Below, piece by piece: positions 7,284 to 12,752 of a stretch of DNA of 12,752 bases (position 1 is the first letter of the stretch; each line of letters starts with the position of its first letter). This stretch comes from Pseudomonadota bacterium. Its GTDB lineage: Bacteria > Pseudomonadota > Alphaproteobacteria > Acetobacterales > Acetobacteraceae. Below the pieces are notes generated by a model. The model saw only the letters and a list, made by a program, of their open reading frames with translations. It was not told the origin of the DNA and searched no databases. Where the stretch lies: the NCBI GenBank assembly GCA_021780935.1, contig JAJXXT010000029.1:1-12752 (forward strand). The letters run 5' to 3'. Position numbers and translations under genes: made by a program.

Positions 7284-7321
7284 GCTGCAACCAAAAGTCA
7301 ACGCTGCAACCAAAAGTCAAC
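7284..7321 (+). repeat. Perfect 19-bp tandem repeat (two copies) ahead of xoxF
   Basis: The unit GCTGCAACCAAAAGTCAAC occurs at 7284-7302 and again, identically and without a gap, at 7303-7321. The second copy ends 25 bases before the xoxF ATG and 16 bases before its GGAGG ribosome site. The AAAAG core contrasts with the GC-rich surroundings. Paired direct repeats of about two helical turns are a common form of activator site, but a chance slippage duplication cannot be excluded. Confidence 0.9.
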
Positions 7322-7346
7322 GAACCGTACGATTTTCGGAGGGAAC

Positions 7347-9149
7347 ATGAACGTCACAAGCCGCTTTGCCGCCTGGTCCGTTGCTGCGACCACGTCGGCC
7401 GTGTTGCTGGCCGGCACGGCGCTGGCCAACGATCAGCTCGTCAAGATGTCGCAGGACCCCGCGCAGTGGGTCATGCCAACCGGTGATTACGGCAATCAGC
7501 GCCATACCGCGCTGAAGCAGATCAACACCGGCAACGTGAAGGAGCTTCGCCCGGTCTGGACCTTCTCCACCGGCGTGCTGCGCGGCCACGAAGGCGGACC
7601 GCTCATCGTCGGCGACGTGATGTATGTGCACACGCCCTTCCCCAACAAGGTCTTTGCGCTCGACCTCAACGACCAGGGCCGCATCATCTGGGCCTACGAG
7701 CCGAAGCAGGATCCGAATGTCATCCCGGTGATGTGCTGCGACACGGTGAACCGTGGCGTCGCCTACGGCGAAGGCATGGTCTTCCTGCACCAGGCGGACG
7801 CCACGCTGGTCGCGCTCGATGCCAAGACCGGCAAGCTCGTCTGGTCGGTGAAGGACGCCGATCCGGCCAAGGGCGCCACCGGCACCTCGGCGCCGCAGGT
7901 GGTCAAGAACATGGTTCTCGTCGGCGTCTCCGGCGGCGAGTTCGGCGTTCAGGGCCACATGACGGCCTACGACATCAAGACCGGCAAGCAGATCTGGCGC
8001 GCCTACTCGGAAGGCCCGGACGATCAGATCCTGTTCGATCCCGCCAAGACGACGAACCTCGGCAAGCCGGTGGGCGCCGATTCCTCGCTGAAGACCTGGG
8101 AAGGCGACCAGTGGAAGATCGGCGGCGGCGCCACCTGGGGCTGGATCTCCTATGATCCGGCGCTCAACCTCGTCTATTACGGCTCCGGCAACCCGAGCAC
8201 CTGGAACCCGACCCAGCGCCCGGGCGACAATAAATGGTCGATGACGGTCTTCGCCCGCGATGCCGATACCGGCGTGGCGAAGTGGGTCTATCAGATGACG
8301 CCGCACGACGAATGGGACTATGACGGCATCAACGAGATGATCCTCGCCAACGTCAAAGTGCACGGCAAGGACACCAAGGCGCTGGTGCATTTCGACCGCA
8401 ACGGCTTCGCCTTCGTGCTCGACCGCGCGAGCGGCGCGCTGCTGCAGGCGAACAAGTTCGATCCCGCGGTGAACTGGGCGACCGGCTACAACCTGCAGAC
8501 CGGCCTGCCGGAGCGGGTGAAGCAGTACTCGACCGAGGCTGGCGGCGCTGAGCACAACACCAAGGGCATCTGCCCGGCGGCGCTCGGCAGCAAGGACGAG
8601 CAGCCGGCGGCCTTCTCGCCGGAGACCGGCCTGTTCTACGTGCCGACGAACCATGTCTGCATGGACTACGAGCCGTTCAAGGTCGCCTACTCGGCCGGCC
8701 AGCCCTATGTCGGCGCGACGCTGTCGATGTTCCCGCCGAAGGGTGAGAAGCATCTCGGCAATTTCATCGCCTACGACGTCAACGAGGGCAAGATCGTCTG
8801 GTCCGATCCCGAGACCTTCTCGGTCTGGTCCGGCGCGCTGACGACGGCCGGCGGGCTCGCCTTCTACGGCACGCTCGACGGCAACCTGAAGGCGGTGGAC
8901 GCCAAGACGGGCAAGGAACTCTACAAGTTCAAGACCCCGTCCGGCATCATCGGCAACGTCACGCCGTTCGAGCATGGCGGCAAGCAGTACATCGCCGTGC
9001 TCTCCGGCGTCGGCGGCTGGGCCGGCATCGGCATGGCGGCCGGGCTGACCGAGGATACCGCGGGCCTCGGCGCGGTCGGCGCCTACAAGGCGCTGTCCAA
9101 CTACACGCAGCTTGGCGGCGTGCTGACCGTCTTCGGCTTGGGCGACTGA
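7347..9149 (+). CDS. xoxF: Lanthanide-dependent PQQ methanol dehydrogenase XoxF (XoxF5-like)
   Basis: Periplasmic quinoprotein that oxidises methanol and passes electrons to a c-type cytochrome. The 600 residues match the family. The signal peptide ends at LAGTALA (27). After that the beta-propeller motifs follow closely those I recall for M. extorquens XoxF1: [10 protein letters not shown] (74-83), the vicinal cysteine pair C130-C131 in [10 protein letters not shown] that sits by PQQ, GGEFG with E198, [10 protein letters not shown] with N282, and HDEWDYDG (320-327). D324 is the likely catalytic base and D326 the extra aspartate that marks lanthanide binding; calcium-type MxaF has alanine there. 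The C-terminal GVGGWAGIG is also typical. The ATG has GGAGG four bases upstream, a strong site suggesting high expression. No small subunit gene (mxaI) is near. It heads xoxF-xoxG-xoxJ. Confidence 0.97.
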   Translation: MNVTSRFAAWSVAATTSAVLLAGTALANDQLVKMSQDPAQWVMPTGDYGNQRHTALKQINTGNVKELRPVWTFSTGVLRGHEGGPLIVGDVMYVHTPFPNKVFALDLNDQGRIIWAYEPKQDPNVIPVMCCDTVNRGVAYGEGMVFLHQADATLVALDAKTGKLVWSVKDADPAKGATGTSAPQVVKNMVLVGVSGGEFGVQGHMTAYDIKTGKQIWRAYSEGPDDQILFDPAKTTNLGKPVGADSSLKTWEGDQWKIGGGATWGWISYDPALNLVYYGSGNPSTWNPTQRPGDNKWSMTVFARDADTGVAKWVYQMTPHDEWDYDGINEMILANVKVHGKDTKALVHFDRNGFAFVLDRASGALLQANKFDPAVNWATGYNLQTGLPERVKQYSTEAGGAEHNTKGICPAALGSKDEQPAAFSPETGLFYVPTNHVCMDYEPFKVAYSAGQPYVGATLSMFPPKGEKHLGNFIAYDVNEGKIVWSDPETFSVWSGALTTAGGLAFYGTLDGNLKAVDAKTGKELYKFKTPSGIIGNVTPFEHGGKQYIAVLSGVGGWAGIGMAAGLTEDTAGLGAVGAYKALSNYTQLGGVLTVFGLGD

Positions 9150-9163
9150 GCCTTTCCTCCGGA

Positions 9164-9193
9164 CCCGGCCGGCGCGCACCCGCGCCGGCCGGG
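9164..9193 (+). terminator. Strong terminator-like hairpin after xoxF
   Basis: A perfect 13-bp GC stem, CCCGGCCGGCGCG against CGCGCCGGCCGGG, with a 4-base loop (CACC), begins 14 bases after the xoxF stop and is followed by CGTCTTT. The T-run is short, so termination may be partial. Sitting inside the xoxF-xoxG-xoxJ unit, it would let xoxF be made in excess, or protect the xoxF message from decay. Confidence 0.7.
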
Positions 9194-9200
9194 CGTCTTT

Positions 9201-9228
9201 CCCCACTCGGTAGCCCCCACTTGGTAGA
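9201..9228 (+). repeat. Imperfect 14-bp tandem repeat between xoxF and xoxG
   Basis: CCCCACTCGGTAGC (9201-9214) is followed directly by CCCCACTTGGTAGA (9215-9228), 12 of 14 bases identical. It lies between two hairpins in the same gap. Whether it binds anything is unknown. Confidence 0.8.
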
Positions 9229-9235
9229 CTACGTC

Positions 9236-9258
9236 ACCGCGATGCGCTGCATCGCGGT
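9236..9258 (+). promoter_or_regulatory. Hairpin directly ahead of the xoxG ribosome site
   Basis: ACCGCGATGC and GCATCGCGGT form a perfect 10-bp stem with a 3-base loop. The stem ends two bases before the xoxG ribosome site GGAG (9261-9264), and the ATG is at 9271. It could modulate xoxG translation or mark a processed 5' end; no T-run supports termination. Confidence 0.6.
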
Positions 9259-9270
9259 TTGGAGTCCCGA

Positions 9271-9723
9271 ATGACACGTGCCCACATGCTCGCCTGGTGC
9301 GCCGCGGCTGCTTTGCTGGGCGCCACTTCGTTGCAAATCGCACACACCGCGCGGGCCGCGGACAGCCCCGACAGCGAACGGCCCTACACGATCGAGAACG
9401 GCCATATCGATCGCGCCACCTTCCGCGGCTATCTCTATTACGGCGATGCCTGCCTGCGCTGCCATGGTCCGGACGGGTCCGGCAGCTCCTATGCGCCCAG
9501 CCTCGTCGACTCGCTCAAGCGTTTGAGCAAGCAGACCTTCGAGGAAACGGTCATCAACGGGCGCATGAATGTCGGCACCGCCAACGACAAGGTGATGCCC
9601 TCCTTCGGCACCAATGCCGACGTCGTCGAGCACCTGGAGGAAATCTACTCCTACCTCAAGGCACGCTCCGACGGCGCGATCGGCCGCGGCCGCCCGAAGA
9701 AGATCGGCGAGACGGATGACTAA
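9271..9723 (+). CDS. xoxG: Cytochrome c partner of the methanol dehydrogenase (XoxG)
   Basis: Periplasmic class I c-type cytochrome expected to accept electrons from XoxF. It has 150 residues: a signal peptide (to about A30, IAHTARAA), one haem site CLRCH (61-65), and a likely axial methionine M109 in KVMPSFG, with M99 as alternative. The C-terminal tail RGRPKKIG is basic. The start ATG 9271 has GGAG six bases upstream; an in-frame TTG at 9259 would swallow that site and is rejected. The mature protein, about 120 residues, is shorter than the XoxG I recall from Methylorubrum, so it may be a compact form. The name rests on the haem motif and on its place between xoxF and xoxJ, matching the known xoxFGJ order. 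It is 8 bases ahead of xoxJ, almost certainly cotranscribed. Confidence 0.88.
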   Translation: MTRAHMLAWCAAAALLGATSLQIAHTARAADSPDSERPYTIENGHIDRATFRGYLYYGDACLRCHGPDGSGSSYAPSLVDSLKRLSKQTFEETVINGRMNVGTANDKVMPSFGTNADVVEHLEEIYSYLKARSDGAIGRGRPKKIGETDD

Positions 9724-9731
9724 GAACATCC

Positions 9732-10550
9732 ATGATTAGGGCCAGCCTGCTCGCGCTCGCGCTGCTCATGGCGGCGCGGCTCGAGGCCCATGCGCAGACG
9801 GGCGTCGATCTGGTCTCGCGCAGCGAATTGCGCGTCTGTTCCGACCCTTCGGACCTGCCCTTCTCGGACCAGCATGGCGACGGGTTCGAGAACCGCATCG
9901 TCGAGCTGCTCGGCCAGGATCTGCATCTGCCCGTGCGCTACACCTGGTATCCGAACTCGGTCGGCTTCCTGCGCAATACCCTGCTGGCGCTGAAATGCGA
10001 CATCGTCGCCGGCACGGTTTCCGGCGCGCCGATGATGCTGACGACATCGCCCTACTATCGCACCGGCTACATGATCGTCACGCGCAGCGCCGATCACATC
10101 GCGGTGCGCAGCCTGGCGGACCCGCTGTTGCGGGGCAAGCGCATCGGCCTCGTCGCCGGCACGCCGCCGGGCGATCTCGTGGTGCGCCACGGGCTGATGG
10201 CGCAGGTGCGCCCCTACGAGCTGAACGTCGATACCCGCATCGAATCCCCGCCGCATCAGATGCTGGTGGACCTCGTCGCCGGGCGCATCGACGTGGCACT
10301 CCTCTGGGGTCCGATCGCCGGCTTCTATATCCACCGCGACAAGCTGCCGCTGGACGCCGCCTTCCTGCAGCCGGAGGCCAACGCCGCGCCGGAGGATTTC
10401 GCAATCGCCATGGGCGTGCGCAGCGCCGACGCCGCCTGGCGCAGCACGCTGGATGCCGCGCTCTCGCGCCATCAGCCGGAGATCACCCGCATCCTGCAGA
10501 GCTACGGCGTGCCGCTGCTCGACGCGCAGAACCAGCCCCTCAATCCCTGA
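9732..10550 (+). CDS. xoxJ: XoxJ/MxaJ family periplasmic binding-protein-like partner of methanol dehydrogenase
   Basis: Member of the quinoprotein-dehydrogenase-associated substrate-binding protein family, thought to help mature or activate MDH rather than feed a transporter; no transporter genes lie beside it. It has 272 residues with a signal peptide (MIRASLLALALLMAARLEAHA, then QT). Hallmarks are LRVCSDPSDLPFSD (33-46), GFENRIVELL (51-60), RYTWYP (69-74), RNTLLALKCDIVAG (81-94) and TTSPYYRTGYM (104-114). C36 and C89 are well placed for a disulfide. A later segment, GKRIGLVAGTPPGD, and the two-lobe layout are typical of type 2 periplasmic binding folds. It starts 8 bases after xoxG with only a weak ribosome site, suggesting coupling. 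It converges with the minus-strand gene ending at 10623. Confidence 0.93.
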   Translation: MIRASLLALALLMAARLEAHAQTGVDLVSRSELRVCSDPSDLPFSDQHGDGFENRIVELLGQDLHLPVRYTWYPNSVGFLRNTLLALKCDIVAGTVSGAPMMLTTSPYYRTGYMIVTRSADHIAVRSLADPLLRGKRIGLVAGTPPGDLVVRHGLMAQVRPYELNVDTRIESPPHQMLVDLVAGRIDVALLWGPIAGFYIHRDKLPLDAAFLQPEANAAPEDFAIAMGVRSADAAWRSTLDAALSRHQPEITRILQSYGVPLLDAQNQPLNP

Positions 10551-10571
10551 TCCGCGGCGAAAACCCGGGCG

Positions 10572-10627
10572 GCGCGCCGATCACAGCGCGCCGATCACAG
10601 CGCGCCGATCACAGCGCGACGGTCACA
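10572..10627 (+). repeat. 14-bp tandem repeat array (four units) between convergent genes
   Basis: GCGCGCCGATCACA occurs three times identically (10572-10585, 10586-10599, 10600-10613), then once with two changes as GCGCGACGGTCACA (10614-10627). A further decayed start (GCGCGGCG) follows. On the minus strand the variant unit holds the TGA stop of the exported two-cysteine protein gene, and the perfect units lie just past that stop, so the array looks like slippage amplification of that gene's 3' end. Four A's at 10560-10563 would be a T-run on the minus strand downstream of it, a weak termination hint. Confidence 0.92.
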
Positions 10628-11237
10628 GCGCGGCGTGCAGGACCCGTGCGTAGGCGCCGAGCCGGGCCCCGAGCTCGGTCGGAACGCGGCAGACCGCGCC
10701 CATCATCTGGGACTGGCCGCGATAGGCCCGGAGCGCGAGATCGCGCTGCTCCAGGCTGTCCTCGTCGGTCGCGGTGTCGAGCGTGCGCAGCTTCGCCGCG
10801 ATCGCCGCCTGGCGTCGCCCGAGGCGTTCGATGCTGGTGATCGCGCTGCGGTGCTGCTCATCGATCCGGGCGACGAGCCCGGCGAAGAGCACCGGAAGCA
10901 CCCGCGCCCGCGCCGCCTGCGGCACCTCTTCGGCGAAGGCGGCGAGGCGGGCGCTGCCCTCGGCAACCGAGACGCCGCGCGCCGTCACCGCGTCGATGAG
11001 CGCGACCAGCGCCGCATCGTCCTGCCAGCGCGCGTCCGCCGGGATCGGCGGGTCTTCCCAGAACAGCCCCGCCGTCAGGTTCGGCGCGCGCGGCTGCGGG
11101 CAGGGCCAGTCCGCGGTGTCCTCGCTGTCCGCGGCCCAGCCGGACCCGCTCGGAAGCGCGGTCCCGGCCACGAGCACTGCGAGCATCAGCGGCAGACGGA
11201 GAAACGCGCTCGCCCCGCCCCGGCCGATCCGTCGCAT
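10623..11237 (-). CDS. Exported two-cysteine protein of unknown function, convergent with xoxJ
   Basis: 204 residues from the ATG at 11237, chosen because GGAGGAGAC precedes it and it opens directly on a signal peptide (MRRIGRGGASAFLRLPLMLAVLVAGTAL, cleavage probably near GWAA, 33-36). The frame is open further upstream, but that part overlaps the BAX inhibitor gene and is not real. The mature part begins with DWPCPQPRAPNLTAGLFWEDPP (43-64) and then appears almost wholly helical, with many Ala, Arg, Glu and Leu. Only two cysteines occur in the mature part, C46 and C183, near opposite ends, which could form one disulfide. I do not recognise a named family. Its signal peptide and its place next to xoxFGJ make a periplasmic role in alcohol oxidation possible, but the minus strand could equally link it to the membrane genes upstream of it. 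Confidence 0.78.
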   Translation of the reverse strand: MRRIGRGGASAFLRLPLMLAVLVAGTALPSGSGWAADSEDTADWPCPQPRAPNLTAGLFWEDPPIPADARWQDDAALVALIDAVTARGVSVAEGSARLAAFAEEVPQAARARVLPVLFAGLVARIDEQHRSAITSIERLGRRQAAIAAKLRTLDTATDEDSLEQRDLALRAYRGQSQMMGAVCRVPTELGARLGAYARVLHAAL

Positions 11238-11292
11238 GCCGTCTCCTCCGCCAGCTTGGTTCTTGGTTGCCGAATGTCTCAGGCTGAAGCGC

Positions 11293-11318
11293 GCGGCCCG
11301 CCGGCACCGGCGGGCCGC
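11293..11318 (-). terminator. GC hairpin downstream of the BAX inhibitor gene
   Basis: A perfect 12-bp stem, GCGGCCCGCCGG against CCGGCGGGCCGC, with a 2-base centre lies in the 173-base gap between the BAX inhibitor stop and the next minus-strand gene. No T-run follows on either strand, so intrinsic termination is doubtful; it could instead be an mRNA-stabilising structure or part of the next gene's leader. Confidence 0.4.
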
Positions 11319-11361
11319 CGACGGGTCACGGACCGACCCCTCGGCGGCTCGGGTCGTGGCC

Positions 11362-11387
11362 AGGGCCGGTGACGAGGGCCGGTGACC
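11362..11387 (+). repeat. 13-bp tandem duplication downstream of the BAX inhibitor gene
   Basis: AGGGCCGGTGACG (11362-11374) is followed directly by AGGGCCGGTGACC (11375-11387), 12 of 13 bases identical, ending 23 bases past the BAX inhibitor stop. No coding or regulatory role is evident. Confidence 0.8.
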
Positions 11388-11410
11388 AGGGGCGCGCGTG
11401 GAAGCCGGGG

Positions 11411-12187
11411 TCAGCTGCTGGAATTGCGGCTGCCCGTGAGCTGCAGCAGCAGCATGAACAGGTTGATGAAGTTGAGCAGCAGCGAGAGCGAGTCGTAGAC
11501 CGCGCGCTTGGCCGCCTGGTCGGGCCCGTCGGCGTAGGCGTATTCGACGAAGGTCGCCTTGATGCGCTGCGTATCGTAGGCAGTCAGCCCGACGAACACG
11601 AGCACCCCGATGATGCTGATGGCGAACTGCAGCCCGCTCGACCCGACGAAGATGTTCACCAGCGAGGCGATGATGATGCCGAACAGGCCCATCATCAGGA
11701 ACGACCCGTAGCGGCTGAGGTCGCTGCGCGTGGTGTAGCCCCACAGGCTCATCGCGGCGAAGGTCGCGGCGGTGATGAAGAACACGCGGGCGATGGATTC
11801 GCCCGAGTAGACCAAAAAGATGTTGGTCAGGCTGGCGCCCATGGCGACGCAGAACGCCCAGTAGAGCGCCTGGGCGGCGCCGGTCGAGAGCCGGTTGACG
11901 CCGAAGCTCAGCACCATGACGAAGCCGAGCGGGGCGAGCATGGCCAGGAACGCCAGGCCGCCGGTGGTGTGGCGCAGCCCGGAGGACGTTTCCACCAGCG
12001 GGTAGAACAGGTTGATCAGCGAGGTATTGGCGATGGCGTAGGCGACGATGCCGGTGAGCAGGAGCCCCGACGCCATCCAGTTATAGACGCGAAGCATGTA
12101 GCCGCGCAGCCCCGCATCGACGAGGTCTGGGGCGTAGGCCCCGCGGGACGCGCCCGGATAGGCCCGATAGTCAGGACTGAAGGCCAT
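11411..12187 (-). CDS. BAX inhibitor-1 / YccA (TMBIM) family membrane protein
   Basis: 258-residue inner-membrane protein with seven likely membrane helices. The soluble N-terminus (about 1-35) includes a short Tyr/Gly-rich stretch and DAGLRGYMLRVYNWM, typical of alphaproteobacterial members. LWGYTTRSDLSRYGSFLMMGLFG (148-170) is a family hallmark. The conserved aspartates of the pH-sensing di-aspartyl centre are probably D205 (GLTAYDTQRIK) and D232 (VYDSLSLLLNFINLFMLLL). Family members are linked to calcium leak or to protection from stress and to FtsH-associated quality control; which applies here is unknown. The ATG at 12187 has AGGAGA upstream. It lies 86 bases after the permease gene on the same strand. 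Confidence 0.93.
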   Translation of the reverse strand: MAFSPDYRAYPGASRGAYAPDLVDAGLRGYMLRVYNWMASGLLLTGIVAYAIANTSLINLFYPLVETSSGLRHTTGGLAFLAMLAPLGFVMVLSFGVNRLSTGAAQALYWAFCVAMGASLTNIFLVYSGESIARVFFITAATFAAMSLWGYTTRSDLSRYGSFLMMGLFGIIIASLVNIFVGSSGLQFAISIIGVLVFVGLTAYDTQRIKATFVEYAYADGPDQAAKRAVYDSLSLLLNFINLFMLLLQLTGSRNSSS

Positions 12188-12273
12188 GGTGTGTGTCTCT
12201 CTCCTGTCGAACAGGGATCAGGTGGATGGTTATCTTGGACGAACGAGCCGTCCATGCAAGCCGGCGGGCGCCG

Positions 12274-12752
12274 CTATTCGTTGCGCAACATCGGTCCCGC
12301 CTTGGCGGCGAGCGCCCGGGCGGTGGCAGCATAGCCGAGCGCCAGCATCAGCGCCATCGCGCCGAGCAGGGTCGCGGCCAGCACCCCGGGCAGGAAGCTC
12401 CACTCCGCGTGCAGCACGAAATGCATCACGCCGAGGCTGGCCACCACCCCGACCAGCGCGGCGATGACCCCGGCGGCGGCGCCCAGGGTGCCGAACTCGA
12501 CCAGCCAGGCGAGGAGGATCTGGCCCCGCCTTGCGCCGAGCGCGCGCAGGATCACCGCCTCCTGCACCCGCCGGCGCTGCCCGGCCGCCACCGCCCCGGC
12601 CAGCACCAGCGCGCCGGCGGCGAGGTTGAGCGTGCCGGTGGCGCCGAGCGCGGCGCCGAGCTGGCCGAGCAGGGCGGCGATGGCGTCGAGCACGTCGGTC
12701 ACCGAAATGCCGGTGACGTTCGGCAGCGCGTCGGTGACCGTGCGCAGCAGCG
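12274..12752 (-). CDS. FtsX-like ABC transporter permease (YbbP type), C-terminal part only
   Basis: The N-terminal part lies beyond the right edge; about 158 residues of the C-terminus are present, with the reading frame open to the last base. The segment LPNVTGISVTDVLDAIAALL is the usual juncture before the second membrane block in YbbP-like permeases. Three membrane helices follow, separated by the cytoplasmic loop QRRRVQEAVILRALGARRGQI, the FtsX-family coupling motif towards the ATPase, and by LVEFGTLGAAAG. The end ATARALAAKAGPMLRNE is typical. Such permeases act with a LolD/YbbA-like ATPase, possibly in lipid or lipoprotein handling or in export of a small molecule; substrate unknown. 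A GTG at 12702 within the frame is internal and not the true start, since the family pattern continues upstream. Confidence 0.88.
   Translation of the reverse strand, partial: LLRTVTDALPNVTGISVTDVLDAIAALLGQLGAALGATGTLNLAAGALVLAGAVAAGQRRRVQEAVILRALGARRGQILLAWLVEFGTLGAAAGVIAALVGVVASLGVMHFVLHAEWSFLPGVLAATLLGAMALMLALGYAATARALAAKAGPMLRNE

Larger units (their letters stand above)
6976..7346. other. Divergent control region between frmA and xoxF (no gene seen)
   Basis: 371 bases without a credible coding region. The frmA side (about 6976-7105) is GC-rich and has a short hairpin, CCCGGCC/GGCCGGG (7016-7031), in the presumed frmA leader. The middle (about 7115-7250) is the most AT-rich stretch and holds the candidate promoters for both directions. 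Inside it, AATCGA (7154-7159) and TCGATT (7173-7178) form an inverted repeat, a possible operator. The xoxF side carries the 19-bp tandem repeat and then the strong ribosome site GGAGG. Open frames through here have no family resemblance. Confidence 0.6.

Noticed and set aside
7317..9206. Long open frame (629 codons) on the minus strand opposite xoxF
   Set aside because: XoxF on the plus strand is certain along its whole length; the opposite frame is open because of high GC at third positions and shows no domain.
10572..10627. CRISPR array, or a set of CRP-like TGTGA/TCACA sites
   Set aside because: Units are only 14 bp with no spacers, and the TCACA motifs run in one direction rather than as the inverted pair a CRP site needs.
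11238..11744. N-terminal extension of the two-cysteine exported protein up to 11744
   Set aside because: It would overlap the BAX inhibitor gene in another frame and bury an obvious ribosome site and signal peptide at 11237.
11369..12334. Open frame of 321 codons on the plus strand opposite the BAX inhibitor gene
   Set aside because: Composition is Gly/Glu/Arg/His-rich shadow coding; the minus-strand membrane protein has clear hallmarks.

Overview
The window is GC-rich bacterial chromosome that reads as an alphaproteobacterium, most likely of the Rhodospirillales/Acetobacterales group (inference). The evidence is a C4-pathway 5-aminolevulinate synthase, an F0 operon of the alphaproteobacterial form (atpI-atpB-atpE-b'-b, with no F1 genes attached), and a lanthanide-type methanol dehydrogenase beside a glutathione-linked formaldehyde dehydrogenase. 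No phage, insertion sequence, CRISPR array, tRNA or rRNA was seen.

Layout. (a) 1-2072, minus strand: hemA (haem synthesis), then an RlmI-like rRNA methyltransferase that starts inside the hemA stop codon and runs off the left edge. (b) 2073-2318: divergent promoter region. (c) 2319-5485, plus strand: atpI, atpB, atpE, atpF' and atpF, the membrane sector of ATP synthase, followed by a YqhA/UPF0114 membrane protein. (d) 5510-6975, minus strand: glutathione-dependent formaldehyde dehydrogenase (frmA/adhC), with a small exported four-cysteine protein starting inside its stop codon. (e) 6976-7346: divergent control region carrying a perfect 19-bp tandem repeat just ahead of xoxF. (f) 7347-10550, plus strand: xoxF, xoxG and xoxJ, the periplasmic PQQ methanol dehydrogenase, its cytochrome c and its binding-protein-like partner. 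(g) 10572-12752: a 14-bp repeat array, then on the minus strand an exported two-cysteine protein of unknown function, a BAX inhibitor-1 family membrane protein and the C-terminal end of an FtsX-like ABC transporter permease.

How the genes work together. XoxF should oxidise methanol in the periplasm and pass electrons through PQQ to XoxG and on to the respiratory chain. Formaldehyde that reaches the cytoplasm would react with glutathione and be oxidised by FrmA to S-formylglutathione. S-formylglutathione hydrolase, PQQ synthesis genes and calcium-type mxaFI are not in the window. The proton gradient is used by ATP synthase, whose F0 genes lie next door, though adjacency alone does not prove a shared programme.

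Most worth a second look: the two exported cysteine-containing orphans flanking the methanol/formaldehyde genes; the dense control structure between xoxF and xoxG; four short tandem duplications (13-19 bp) in separate intergenic gaps; and two TTGA stop/start overlaps. All calls come from reading the sequence; no database search was run.
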